From NCBI RefSeq assembly GCF_004524775.2, contig NZ_CP119081.1:1178001-1242000 (forward strand): a DNA stretch of 64,000 bases, read 5' to 3'. Positions 1 to 8,469 of the stretch are shown piece by piece. The notes beneath the pieces were generated by a model, which did no database searches, was not told where the DNA came from, and saw only the letters and a program-made list of their open reading frames with translations. Source of the DNA: Helcococcus ovis. GTDB taxonomy: Bacteria > Bacillota > Clostridia > Tissierellales > Peptoniphilaceae. Positions within the stretch are counted from its first letter, which is position 1. Each line of letters opens with the position of its first letter. The position numbers and the translations under genes are program-made.

Positions 1-1344
1 AATTTTTGAGCTGTTAAATAGTTCTTCATCAGTCAAATAAATCTTTACTAAATCTCTAATAAAATATTTATAAAATTTAGAATCTGCATCTGAAGCACAA
101 ATTGTTTTATACCATGTTCCTCTTTGCATATAATCATCACTAATAACTTTATAGTATTTTTCATCATCTATTAATTCATTATTTATAAATATATTAAATG
201 GATTTTTTTGGACTTTAACATTTTTACTAAATCCTAGAGTTCCCAAAACACTTCCTCTAAATCCTGCACCTTTACCTGACTGAGTTATAAATTTTTTATC
301 AAATGACTGCTTAACTGCTTCTTTAATATTTATTCCTTTAACATGAAAAATCGTTGGATTTAATTTGGAAGGGAATATTTTTAATAAAGATTTTTTTGAC
401 ACAGGTCTAACTAAATCATTTTCGGCAATACCATTATGCATAATTGCTAAATCAGCTTTTTTATATTTCATTAAGGCATCGCATATAAAATTGATTAACT
501 CATTTTCTTCAAAAGGATTAAATTTAAGTTCAGAATTTAATAACAATTCTTTTGACATAATATTTTCTGCATGCTTAATTTTTTTACCTAATAACTTATC
601 AAATTTTTCATTTTCAATTTCATCTAAATAAATTTGTTTGTTTTCTATCAATTTAATTTTATTACCCGATATATCTAATGAAATTTTACCCAATGCTTCT
701 CCACGCCCTGACATTGAATAATTACCTTCATTCTTAATAATATGTGTATGTGCTCCGAAAATAAAATCCATTTCAGGTATTTCTTTAAGTATCATATCAT
801 CAACAATATGTCCACTATGTGAAAGATATATTATATAGTCATATTTTCCTTTATATTTATTAAGCTCATTTTTCAAAGACTTAATTGAATCTTGTGTTTT
901 AAGATTACCAAGTTCAAAAAATTTATTATATTTCCCATGTTCTCCTTTATCATCAAAATAAGGTGCAGAACTTAATATTAAAAATTTTTTACCAAACTTT
1001 TCCAATATTTCAGATTTTTTCAAACCAGGTATATCTTTATCATTAGCATCTGTCAAATTTGAGCATATCATAGGGTATTTATTTACAAGTTTTGACAAAC
1101 TGTCAAACTCTAAATCTATTTCATTATTTCCTATTCCCATTAAATCTAATTTACATTCCATCAATAAATCTAATGCCGACTCTCCCTTGTCTGAATCAAC
1201 GACAACGCTCATTAAATCACAATAATCACCACCATCTAAATAAATATCATTTTCAGTTTTATTTTCCATCATAAACTTATGGACTTTCCTTAAAAAACTA
1301 TAATTTGAATGTATATCATTTGTATGATAAAAATTTATAATCAT
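1..1344 (-). CDS. 5'-nucleotidase / metallophosphatase family protein (3' end cut by window edge)
   Basis: Open frame of 448 codons running off the left edge. It starts at an ATG behind a GGAG-type ribosome site. The N-terminal half is a calcineurin-like metallophosphatase: HTNDIHSN near the start, LDGGDYCD, LSHSGHIVDD and GAHTHI supply metal-ligand positions. The second half resembles the substrate-binding 5'-nucleotidase C domain (HNGIAENDLVRP, then a KGINIKEAV stretch). There is no signal peptide, so it should act in the cytoplasm on nucleotides or related phosphoesters, unlike UshA. The usual GNHE motif reads GNNE here, so the histidine next to the metal-binding Asn is replaced. Family assignment is firm; substrate is unknown. 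Confidence 0.85.
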   Translation of the reverse strand, partial: MIINFYHTNDIHSNYSFLRKVHKFMMENKTENDIYLDGGDYCDLMSVVVDSDKGESALDLLMECKLDLMGIGNNEIDLEFDSLSKLVNKYPMICSNLTDANDKDIPGLKKSEILEKFGKKFLILSSAPYFDDKGEHGKYNKFFELGNLKTQDSIKSLKNELNKYKGKYDYIIYLSHSGHIVDDMILKEIPEMDFIFGAHTHIIKNEGNYSMSGRGEALGKISLDISGNKIKLIENKQIYLDEIENEKFDKLLGKKIKHAENIMSKELLLNSELKFNPFEENELINFICDALMKYKKADLAIMHNGIAENDLVRPVSKKSLLKIFPSKLNPTIFHVKGINIKEAVKQSFDKKFITQSGKGAGFRGSVLGTLGFSKNVKVQKNPFNIFINNELIDDEKYYKVISDDYMQRGTWYKTICASDADSKFYKYFIRDLVKIYLTDEELFNSSKI

Positions 1345-1409
1345 ATTTCTCCTTTACCTTTAATTAATAATATATTGTTTAATATATTATATTAATTTTT
1401 AAAAACATT

Positions 1410-1461
1410 TTCAAAAAACAAACGCACAAAAAAGAGGGAGAATGTTCTTTTCTGTGCGTTT
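1410..1461 (-). terminator. Rho-independent terminator of the NQR-type operon
   Basis: A 9-bp stem, AAACGCACA (1420-1428) with TGTGCGTTT (1453-1461). On the minus strand it is followed by a T-rich run. It lies about 130 bp past the nqrF stop and before the next minus-strand gene. Confidence 0.7.
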
Positions 1462-1592
1462 ACTTAAACACTTGATATTTATCTGTCGCCTTTCGACATG
1501 ATTATTGTATCAAACTTTTATAGATTTTTATTATCATATTAAAAAAATTTAGAGAAAGTTTTAAGAAAAATTATACGTGATGTTAAACAATA

Positions 1593-2711
1593 CTAGAATT
1601 CATCAAAGTGGATATAGTCTGTATTTACACCTTTTGCTATCAGTGATTTTACAATACCACTAATCATAGCTGGCGAACCACATATATACGCTGTATAAGT
1701 CTTATATTCTTCAATATATTTATCAATTGAATTATTTACTCTACCTATGTCTCCATCCCAATTATCTGATTCTTCCGGTCTGGATAGTGTAGGCATAAAC
1801 TTGAAGTCATGCAATTTCTCTTCAAACATTTTCATCTCTTCTAATAAAAATAAATCAGATTTTGTTTTTGCTCCAAAGTAAAATCTGGCAGTTTTTTTAA
1901 TATCATTATCTAGCATATGATATAATATCGATCTTATAGGTGCAAATCCTGTCCCTGCCGCAACCATTACTATTTCATCATTATCATCATCATTATAATA
2001 GAAATCTCCAAATGGTCCAAATAAAGTAATTTTATCTCCAACATTTAATACTTTATGTACATATGTTGAAACTCTCCCATCTAAAACTTGGCCAATTAAT
2101 AATTCAACATGTTTATCATCTTTAGTTGACGATGCAATTGAATATGCTCTATCCCAAGCTTCATCTTGAGCATTATAATCATCTCCTTTTGGATATGGTT
2201 TTGATTGTAATTGTAAAAACTGTCCGGGTTTAAAATTAATTGTTTTTTTTCCCATTAATTCCATTCTAATTTTTACGATTTTATCCGTCATTGGAATTTT
2301 TTCAATAAGTATCGCCTCAAATTCTTGTACATTGAATAATTCTTCAGGAATTTCAATATCAATATCACTTTTAACCTTTAATTGACATGATAATCTTACA
2401 TCTGATTCTAATTCCGCTTTGGTTAACAAAGGCTTTTCTGTAGCTAAAACAGGACCAGCACCATTATTAACTTTACATTTACAATATCCACATGTCCCCT
2501 TTCCACCACATGCTGATGGTAAAAATATTTTTTCATTTTTTAGTGCATTTAAAAGTGACTGTCCACCTTCTACTTTTAAATTTTTTTCACTATTAATTTT
2601 TAATTCTACAAATCCATAATTATTTAAAACCTTATGTGCAATTGTAAGTATAATCGCAAATATAGAAGAGATTATAGCAACTATAAATGTTGTTGTTAGT
2701 ACTTGAATCAT
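1593..2711 (-). CDS. nqrF: NADH-oxidising subunit of an NQR-type electron transport complex (NqrF)
   Basis: 372 residues. One N-terminal membrane helix (about 5-25) is followed by a plant-type 2Fe-2S ferredoxin domain with Cys68, Cys74, Cys77 and Cys109 (ACGGKGTCGYC). Next come a flavin domain (RAYSIAS near 188) and an NAD-binding domain (AAGTGFAPIRS near 250). This layout is that of NqrF, which takes electrons from NADH; Rnf complexes use RnfB/RnfC instead. It is slightly shorter than proteobacterial NqrF. Last gene of a five-gene minus-strand operon, 16 bp after nqrE. Together with the RnfD/G/E/A-like subunits it should couple NADH oxidation to Na+ export. Confident on domains; the acceptor is unknown. 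Confidence 0.88.
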   Translation of the reverse strand: MIQVLTTTFIVAIISSIFAIILTIAHKVLNNYGFVELKINSEKNLKVEGGQSLLNALKNEKIFLPSACGGKGTCGYCKCKVNNGAGPVLATEKPLLTKAELESDVRLSCQLKVKSDIDIEIPEELFNVQEFEAILIEKIPMTDKIVKIRMELMGKKTINFKPGQFLQLQSKPYPKGDDYNAQDEAWDRAYSIASSTKDDKHVELLIGQVLDGRVSTYVHKVLNVGDKITLFGPFGDFYYNDDDNDEIVMVAAGTGFAPIRSILYHMLDNDIKKTARFYFGAKTKSDLFLLEEMKMFEEKLHDFKFMPTLSRPEESDNWDGDIGRVNNSIDKYIEEYKTYTAYICGSPAMISGIVKSLIAKGVNTDYIHFDEF

Positions 2712-2727
2712 AAATCCCTCCTTCTTT

Positions 2728-3312
2728 CTATGAAATTGGAACCATACCTGAGAATCCGATAAATGCCATTGCCATTATACCTGTTATAATAAGCGTAATT
2801 GGAGCCCCTTGAAGTCCTTTTGGTAAGGCATTTTCATTCATTCTCGCTCTGATACCAGCCATTGAAATAATAGCTAACGCCCAACCTATACCTGAACCAA
2901 TCCCAAATAACAATGATTGTAAAAAATTATATTCTCTTGTAACCATAAATAATGTAACACCTAAGATTGCACAATTTACAGTTATAAGTGGTAAAAAAAT
3001 TCCCAATGCATGGTAAAGATTTGGAACATATCTTTCTAAAATCATTTCTAAAATTTGAACAAATGCGGCTATAACAACTATAAAGATAATGTAATTTAAG
3101 TATTCAATACCTAATGATACCATTAGCTTATTCATAAAGTAGTTAAGAACTGTTGTAATTGACAGTACAAATGTTACAGCAATCCCTAAACCTGTTGCTG
3201 TTTCAACTTCCTTACTTACAGAAATAAATGAACACATCCCTAAAAAATTACTAAAAATCATATTACTTGTAAATATAGAAGCAAAAAATATAACTAAGGG
3301 ATTAATATACAT
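2728..3312 (-). CDS. nqrE: NqrE/RnfA-family membrane subunit
   Basis: 194 residues with six predicted membrane helices, matching the RnfA/NqrE family in length. The FSNFLGMCSFISVS stretch near the N-terminus carries the conserved Cys of this family, thought to bind an iron-sulfur centre with NqrD. A second half-helix Cys lies in TVNCAILGV. Its start codon overlaps the stop of nqrD, showing tight coupling. Called NqrE rather than RnfA because the operon ends in NqrF. The two families cannot be told apart on this protein alone. Confidence 0.85.
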   Translation of the reverse strand: MYINPLVIFFASIFTSNMIFSNFLGMCSFISVSKEVETATGLGIAVTFVLSITTVLNYFMNKLMVSLGIEYLNYIIFIVVIAAFVQILEMILERYVPNLYHALGIFLPLITVNCAILGVTLFMVTREYNFLQSLLFGIGSGIGWALAIISMAGIRARMNENALPKGLQGAPITLIITGIMAMAFIGFSGMVPIS

Positions 3313-3920
3313 TATTTAACCTCCTTCTTATCTTTATTAATAAAGTTATACATTATCCACATAATAATTGGCAAAACGAAGAATGCTCCAGGAGGCATTA
3401 TCATTAATGTCCATGTAGTTGCTGTTTTAGGTAAAATTTGGAATCCAAATAAAGTACCAAAACCTAATAATTCTCTTATGACAGCCACCGCTAATAAAAC
3501 TAATGTGTATCCAAGACCTGCTGACATGCCATCTATTAATGAAGCAACAGGTGAATTAACCATCGCAAAGCTCTCAGCCCTACCCATTATAATACAATTT
3601 GTAATTATTAAACCAACATATGGTCCTAATGTTTTGCTCATATCCGGCATAAATGCCTTTAAATAAATATCAACAATAATTACAAAAAAAGAAATAATAA
3701 ATACTTGTACAACCATTCTTATATGTTTTGGGATAATATCTTTTATAATTGAAATTACAAAAGATGATAATCCCGTTGTGAAAATCAAAGCTAATCCCAT
3801 AATCAAAGAGTTTTTAGCTGAATTTGTTACAGCTAAAGCTGAACATATACCTATAATTTGCACTAAAACAGGATTATCATATAATAATTGATCCTTAAAT
3901 ATTTTAATATATTTATTCAT
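3312..3920 (-). CDS. nqrD: NqrD/RnfE-family membrane subunit
   Basis: 202 residues, hydrophobic, with about six membrane helices. LVQIIGICSALAVT near the N-terminus and LIITNCIIMGRAE in the middle are the conserved half-helix segments of NqrD/RnfE, each with the Cys that pairs with its partner in NqrE/RnfA. It shares a 1-bp overlap with both neighbours, so it is translated as part of one mRNA. Role: membrane core of the ion-translocating complex. Length is normal for the family. Confidence 0.85.
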   Translation of the reverse strand: MNKYIKIFKDQLLYDNPVLVQIIGICSALAVTNSAKNSLIMGLALIFTTGLSSFVISIIKDIIPKHIRMVVQVFIISFFVIIVDIYLKAFMPDMSKTLGPYVGLIITNCIIMGRAESFAMVNSPVASLIDGMSAGLGYTLVLLAVAVIRELLGFGTLFGFQILPKTATTWTLMIMPPGAFFVLPIIMWIMYNFINKDKKEVK

Positions 3921-4501
3921 TAATTATTTTCTCCCATTGTCTTTATAAATTTTGCTAAATCACCAGACACTAATTTTACAACTGAAAGAGAGGTCATTGT
4001 AGCCCCTGATATAGAATCAACTTTTTTATCAATATCTTTTAACCTAATATTTCTATATTGTTCTTTATAAAATGATTCCTCAATACGTCCTCCTAAACCT
4101 GGAGTTTCAGATTGCCTTATAAAATCAAGCCCTAAAATTGTATTGTAATCCTGACTTAAAGCAACATAAGCTTCGATTGGTCCCCACAATCCCGATCCTT
4201 GCACTGAAACTGCATATGCTTTTTTCCCTTCTTTTTCATATTTAAAAATTGGTTTATTGTTATATTTTTTATCAGTTTTTTTAATATTTTTTGTAAATTT
4301 ATTATCTACATCTTTTTGTGTACCATCATTTTCTATTGAAAAAATATATAATATTTTCTTTTTTAGCTCAAACTCAGCATTTTTAGCAACTAATGATTTA
4401 GTATGTTCATTTAACATAGCTAATAAAAATGTTAGCACAGTCGATAAAACCAGCATAAAAAGTGCCGGATAAACTAATGATTTTTTATTCTTATTAATCA
4501 T
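3920..4501 (-). CDS. nqrC: FMN-binding subunit NqrC/RnfG family
   Basis: About 193 residues from the chosen start (an in-frame ATG at 4522 would add seven). I prefer 4501 because AAGGCGGTGG sits just upstream of it and the longer form starts 29 bp inside nqrB. One N-terminal membrane helix, then a periplasmic-side FMN domain. SGATMT near the C-terminus is the covalent FMN-threonine motif (SGAT). Short like RnfG rather than long like proteobacterial NqrC. It carries electrons between the membrane subunits of the complex. Confidence 0.82.
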   Translation of the reverse strand: MINKNKKSLVYPALFMLVLSTVLTFLLAMLNEHTKSLVAKNAEFELKKKILYIFSIENDGTQKDVDNKFTKNIKKTDKKYNNKPIFKYEKEGKKAYAVSVQGSGLWGPIEAYVALSQDYNTILGLDFIRQSETPGLGGRIEESFYKEQYRNIRLKDIDKKVDSISGATMTSLSVVKLVSGDLAKFIKTMGENN

Positions 4502-5498
4502 TAGCCACCGCCTTTTTAACAATTGTTGATTTTTTTGCTAATCTTTTCTTTCTATTTACTTCCTTAAATATATAATCAATTACAGGAGCAAATACTTCGG
4601 CAATTAAAATCGCAAACATCGTTCCTCCCGGAAATAAAGAAAATCCTCTTATAATAACTACTGTAAATCCAATCATAATTCCATAAATCCATTTTGCTTG
4701 AACTTGTTTTGGTGCGGATATTGGATCTGTTGACATAAATACTGTACCAAATATAAATCCTCCTACTAACAATCCTTGTAACGGTGGTAAAATATCTCCT
4801 TGAACACCGATTAAAATCAAAGCATATGATGTTACTACAAATCCAATTAATGATGATACCATAATTTCCCATGATGCAACTTTTTTATAAATCATATATG
4901 CTCCACCTAGGATAATTAATAAAGTTGATATTTCACCAATAGATCCAGCAATATTACCCAAAAATAAATTTAATACACTTACTGTACTCCCATTAATTTT
5001 TAAATCGAGTAATGGTGTTGGGCTTGCAGTATGATCTAAAACAGGAGTTATCCACTTTGCAAATCCACCTAAACCACTAATTAATCTTTCTGAATTTGCA
5101 GCTTGATTAAATGTTAACATCGGTGTCGAAAAATTTATATAAATAAATGCTCTACCAACTATCGCAGGATTAAATACATTTTTACCAAATCCTCCAAATA
5201 CTTCTTTACCAAAAAAAATACCAAATGCCACCCCTACACCAGACATCCAAAATGGTAATCCCGGAGATAATGTTAATGTAAATAAAATCGCCGTTACAAT
5301 AGCAGCTTCTGTAATTTGAGCTTTTTTATACATATATTTTTCTGATAAATACTCCACTGTACATGCCACAATTATGTTGAAAACTAATAGTGCTAGTGTT
5401 CTCCATCCAAAAACATAAATTCCATAAATAATTATAGGTGACACAGCTATGAGTACAGTTCTCATCATATTTTGTTTCTTAAAAAATTTAGAAAACAT
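4494..5498 (-). CDS. nqrB: NqrB/RnfD-family membrane subunit
   Basis: 334 residues with about nine membrane helices, matching the NQR2/RnfD family. TASPTPLL near residue 170 occupies the place of the covalent FMN-threonine site. FGGFGKNVFNPAIVGRAF and STDPISAP are conserved family stretches. It is closer to RnfD in length (NqrB is usually over 400). First gene of the operon, with a strong GGGAGG ribosome site. No nqrA or rnfC gene lies upstream: the 259 bp to the next gene hold only AT-rich DNA with TATAAT-like boxes that could be the promoter. Confidence 0.83.
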   Translation of the reverse strand: MFSKFFKKQNMMRTVLIAVSPIIIYGIYVFGWRTLALLVFNIIVACTVEYLSEKYMYKKAQITEAAIVTAILFTLTLSPGLPFWMSGVGVAFGIFFGKEVFGGFGKNVFNPAIVGRAFIYINFSTPMLTFNQAANSERLISGLGGFAKWITPVLDHTASPTPLLDLKINGSTVSVLNLFLGNIAGSIGEISTLLIILGGAYMIYKKVASWEIMVSSLIGFVVTSYALILIGVQGDILPPLQGLLVGGFIFGTVFMSTDPISAPKQVQAKWIYGIMIGFTVVIIRGFSLFPGGTMFAILIAEVFAPVIDYIFKEVNRKKRLAKKSTIVKKAVAND

Positions 5499-5757
5499 AG
5501 TTCCTCCCTTTTATTGTATCCATATAATAATATCACTTATTATATACATTTTAAATGTTTTACATATATTAGTATTTTTCTTAAAACTCTTTCCTTGATA
5601 ATTGTCATTTCTATTTCTATTTTATTTATATAATTTTACCTAAATTTTAATCGCATAATCATATACTATTTTTATATTTTATTTGAAAATTTCAATAAAA
5701 AAATATGCTGAATCAAAAATCATTAAATTTTGACCCAACATAATAAATAATTTCAAA

Positions 5758-6606
5758 TTAATCATCTAAATTTACAGGTTCTTCTAACTTTTCAGGATTA
5801 TTTAAATATCTGAAAAATCTTCTCATTGCTGCTGCATAATAAAATCCATCACAAATTCTTTCATCTATTACAAATCCTATATTCATAATTTTTTCTTCTA
5901 TAAACTTATCCTTTTTCTTAACAATTTTCTTTCCTTTTTTACCTATTGAAAGAAAAGCTCCAATTGTCCCCAAATTATAAATATGGTGTAATGCGGCATC
6001 AAGCCCTATAGACCCTAAATTTGTTATAAATGCAGATGCATGAAATGGGCTTGCTTCTAGTGCACTGCTCGGTATCATATTAATTTTATCTAAAAATTTA
6101 ATACTTCCAACTAAAAATTTTAATATGAATAAAGGTGTTTTTGAAAGTCCTTTAACAAATATATCTGTTGCATTTTTACCATCAGTATTTGTATCTTTTT
6201 CAGCCTGGATTTCTTTATTTAGTATTTCTCTAACTTGAAGAGGAGTTTCATCCCCCTTAAATTTAAATTTAAGAGTAGTTTCAGCTGCATCTTCTGTCAT
6301 TGCTTTTTTTACTACCATGGAAATAATTATTTCATTTCTCATATAATATCTTCCATTTATAATAAATTGATTAATTTTAGGTTTTTCTCTATATGTTCTT
6401 GCCATAGCTGCATAAATTATATGCATATACGACAATCTAATCCCTGTTTCATCATATACTTTTCTAATATAAGCATCAAAAGGCTCTAAAGAAATTTCTT
6501 GATTTAAAGCGACTAAAGCATCATTTCTTTCTTTCATTATTAAAGGTATAAATCTTGAAAAAGGATCTACTTCTATCTTATAACCATCTTTTCTCCTAAA
6601 AAACAT
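5758..6606 (-). CDS. 2-oxoacid dehydrogenase E2 / CAT-like acyltransferase domain protein without catalytic His
   Basis: 282 residues resembling the catalytic domain of dihydrolipoamide acyltransferases and chloramphenicol acetyltransferase. It has no lipoyl or E1/E3-binding domain. The conserved C-terminal motif is normally HRxxDG or HHxxCDG, where His is the general base. Here it reads DERICDGFYY, so His is replaced by Glu. SAFITNLGSIG matches the substrate-channel segment. No dehydrogenase genes are nearby. It stands alone on the minus strand between the NQR operon and the mal promoter. It may act as a binding protein or a different transferase. Fold assignment is good; function is unknown. 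Confidence 0.6.
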   Translation of the reverse strand: MFFRRKDGYKIEVDPFSRFIPLIMKERNDALVALNQEISLEPFDAYIRKVYDETGIRLSYMHIIYAAMARTYREKPKINQFIINGRYYMRNEIIISMVVKKAMTEDAAETTLKFKFKGDETPLQVREILNKEIQAEKDTNTDGKNATDIFVKGLSKTPLFILKFLVGSIKFLDKINMIPSSALEASPFHASAFITNLGSIGLDAALHHIYNLGTIGAFLSIGKKGKKIVKKKDKFIEEKIMNIGFVIDERICDGFYYAAAMRRFFRYLNNPEKLEEPVNLDD

Positions 6607-6915
6607 AATTGCTCCTATAAAATTTAATTCATTACTACTTTACCATATATTTGTTTATTTGTAATTTATTTATTGATTCTAATTAGATTATATATATAAT
6701 AGTCTCTTTTTACAATTAATAGTATTCACATCTTTTACTAAATATTAAACTTTGTAAATCTTAAATATTAAATTTTTTTAATATTTTAAAAACGCTTTAT
6801 GTATATAAATTTATTTAAATATATTTTATAACAAAACATAAAAATATAAAATCGAATCATTTTTTCAAAAATATTGATTTTTACATGAATTATTCTATTA
6901 TAACATTTCAATATC

Positions 6916-6927
6916 GCAAACATTTGC
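6916..6927 (+). promoter_or_regulatory. LacI/MalR-type operator, upstream site
   Basis: GCAAACATTTGC, a dyad with perfect GCAAA/TTTGC arms. It fits the GCAAACGTTTGC-type operators of LacI-family regulators. It lies about 57 bp upstream of the mal -35 box. The likely binder is MalR, encoded in the same operon. Confidence 0.7.
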
Positions 6928-6983
6928 ATGATAAATTATAAATTTTTAGCATTTTCATTAATTAAAAGTAATTTAAATAAAAT

Positions 6984-7012
6984 TTGACACTTTGAAAATT
7001 AATATATATACT
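6984..7012 (+). promoter_or_regulatory. mal operon promoter
   Basis: TTGACA (6984-6989), 17-bp spacer, TATACT (7007-7012): a near-consensus sigma-A promoter. Expected start is near 7019, followed by the downstream operator and the malE ribosome site AGGAGG at 7055-7060. Confidence 0.8.
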
Positions 7013-7023
7013 ATAGATATAAC

Positions 7024-7037
7024 CGCAACCGTTTTCA
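7024..7037 (+). promoter_or_regulatory. LacI/MalR-type operator, downstream site
   Basis: CGCAACCGTTTTCA matches ten of twelve core positions of GCAAACGTTTGC. It begins a few bases after the predicted transcription start, a classical repressor position. Paired with the site at 6916, it could support looping by MalR. Confidence 0.62.
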
Positions 7038-7064
7038 TTAGGTTGTAAAAATATAGGAGGAAAT

Positions 7065-8399
7065 ATGAAAAAAAATTTAAAAAGTCTAGTAGCTTCGATG
7101 CTAGCATTCACTTTGGTTTTAAGTGCATGTAATACTTCTAAGCCAAAAACAAAAGAAGTTGAAAAAACAACAACCGGAAAATTAAAAGGCGAAATCACTG
7201 TTCAAGCTGAAAAAGGTTGGATGGATTACTATAAAAAAGTGGTAGATAAAATCACAAAAGCTAACCCGGATTCAAAGATTAAACTAAAAGAAATAGCATC
7301 ATTTGATCACCTGGGTGTAATTCAAAAAACAGATGCAACAAATAAGGACGTTGCTGACGTATTTGCACTTCCAGCAGATAAATTCACAGAATTAGCAGAT
7401 AACAATGTTTTAGGAGCACTTCCTGCTGCTGAAATGGCAAAAGAATTAGGCGGATTTGATGATTTTGATAAAGGATTAGGTGGACAATTCAAAAAAGATA
7501 AAGATTATCTTGCATTCCCTTACAATATTGAATCATTGGTTACATTTGTAAACAAAAAGAATGCAGAAACATTAAAGATTGATCATACAAAACCATTTGA
7601 AATTACAGCTCAAAAAGATGCAGCTACAGTTTTATTACCATTCTTTGATGCATGGTTTGGTGTAGCTCCAAACAATGCTGGTGGTTTAGATTTATTAGCA
7701 AAGAAAGATAAAAAATTTACTTCAACATATGCAAATCCATATGATAAATTAACAGCAGATCAAAAAGCTGTATTTGATGGAGTTTATGGATATTGGAAAT
7801 TAAATAAAGACGCTGGCACACCATTATTTGATGCTGAAGCAGGTTGGGGATATATCGATAAAGAATTTACAACAGGCGGAAAAGGTGTTATAAGATTAGA
7901 TGGACCTTGGTCAACAGCTGGTAAAGGTGTTATAGCTAAAGAAATTAAAGCAGGAAACATTGAAGTTTATCCAATTAACCACATAACAGTTGCAGGTAAA
8001 GCATTTACTCACTGGAAAGGTGGTTGGGCATTAGGAATCAACGCAAGAATTGAAGCTGATAAAAATAAAGTGGCATTAGCTACAGCATTCATTAAAGAAC
8101 TTGTTAACCCTGCAAATGCTGTTGATATATATAAATCAACAGGTAAAATTTTAGGTAACGTAAAAGCTGATGTTTATAAAGCATCTGATTTATCAGAAAT
8201 CGACAAGAAAGTTATAACAAACGTAATTGAATCATACAAAGTTTCTCCAGCAAGACCATTATTCAAAGAATTTGGACAAGTTTGGGATACATGGAAAAAT
8301 TCAGTATTATCTTGGAATTCTGTTAAACCAGCTGATGCAGCCGCAGCATACAAAGAATTAAACGCTGCTTTCACATCAATGTTAGAACAACTTAAGTAA
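7065..8399 (+). CDS. malE: Maltodextrin-binding lipoprotein MalE
   Basis: 444 residues. The lipoprotein signal is MKKNLKSLVASML... with lipobox LSAC, Cys near residue 22, so the mature protein is anchored outside the membrane. The body is an extracellular solute-binding family 1 protein of maltose/maltodextrin type (LDGPWSTAGKG, HWKGGWALGIN near the C-terminal half). It captures malto-oligosaccharides and hands them to MalF/MalG. First gene of the operon. A perfect hairpin follows the stop, which would let this mRNA be more abundant than the permease genes, as is usual for binding proteins. Substrate is inferred from the neighbouring malQ. Confidence 0.9.
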   Translation: MKKNLKSLVASMLAFTLVLSACNTSKPKTKEVEKTTTGKLKGEITVQAEKGWMDYYKKVVDKITKANPDSKIKLKEIASFDHLGVIQKTDATNKDVADVFALPADKFTELADNNVLGALPAAEMAKELGGFDDFDKGLGGQFKKDKDYLAFPYNIESLVTFVNKKNAETLKIDHTKPFEITAQKDAATVLLPFFDAWFGVAPNNAGGLDLLAKKDKKFTSTYANPYDKLTADQKAVFDGVYGYWKLNKDAGTPLFDAEAGWGYIDKEFTTGGKGVIRLDGPWSTAGKGVIAKEIKAGNIEVYPINHITVAGKAFTHWKGGWALGINARIEADKNKVALATAFIKELVNPANAVDIYKSTGKILGNVKADVYKASDLSEIDKKVITNVIESYKVSPARPLFKEFGQVWDTWKNSVLSWNSVKPADAAAAYKELNAAFTSMLEQLK

Positions 8400-8421
8400 T
8401 TAAAAGCAAATAAAATATAGT

Positions 8422-8451
8422 GAATAGCCAAAACTTAAGTTTTGGCTATTC
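8422..8451 (+). terminator. Intercistronic hairpin after malE
   Basis: A perfect 30-nt dyad (arms GAATAGCCAAAAC and its complement) 22 bp after the malE stop, with no strong T-run. It probably acts as a partial terminator or mRNA 3' stabiliser that raises malE expression over the permease genes. Confidence 0.7.
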
Positions 8452-8469
8452 CTATATTTACAGGTAATT

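Larger units (their letters stand above)
6607..7064. other. Intergenic region holding the mal control region
   Basis: 458 bp between divergent genes. 6607-6910 is plain AT-rich DNA, presumably with the minus-strand promoter of the acyltransferase-like gene. The part from 6915 on holds two LacI-type operators and the mal promoter, listed separately. No ORF or RNA gene seen. Confidence 0.6.

Noticed and set aside
1472-1513. Riboswitch-like dyad (TTGATA ... TATCAA with TGTCG/CGACA inside)
   Set aside because: Lies downstream of nqrF and not before a gene, and matches no riboswitch core I can recognise.
1593-5498. Rnf complex (RnfCDGEAB)
   Set aside because: The last gene has the NqrF ferredoxin-FAD-NAD layout, and neither RnfB nor RnfC is present.
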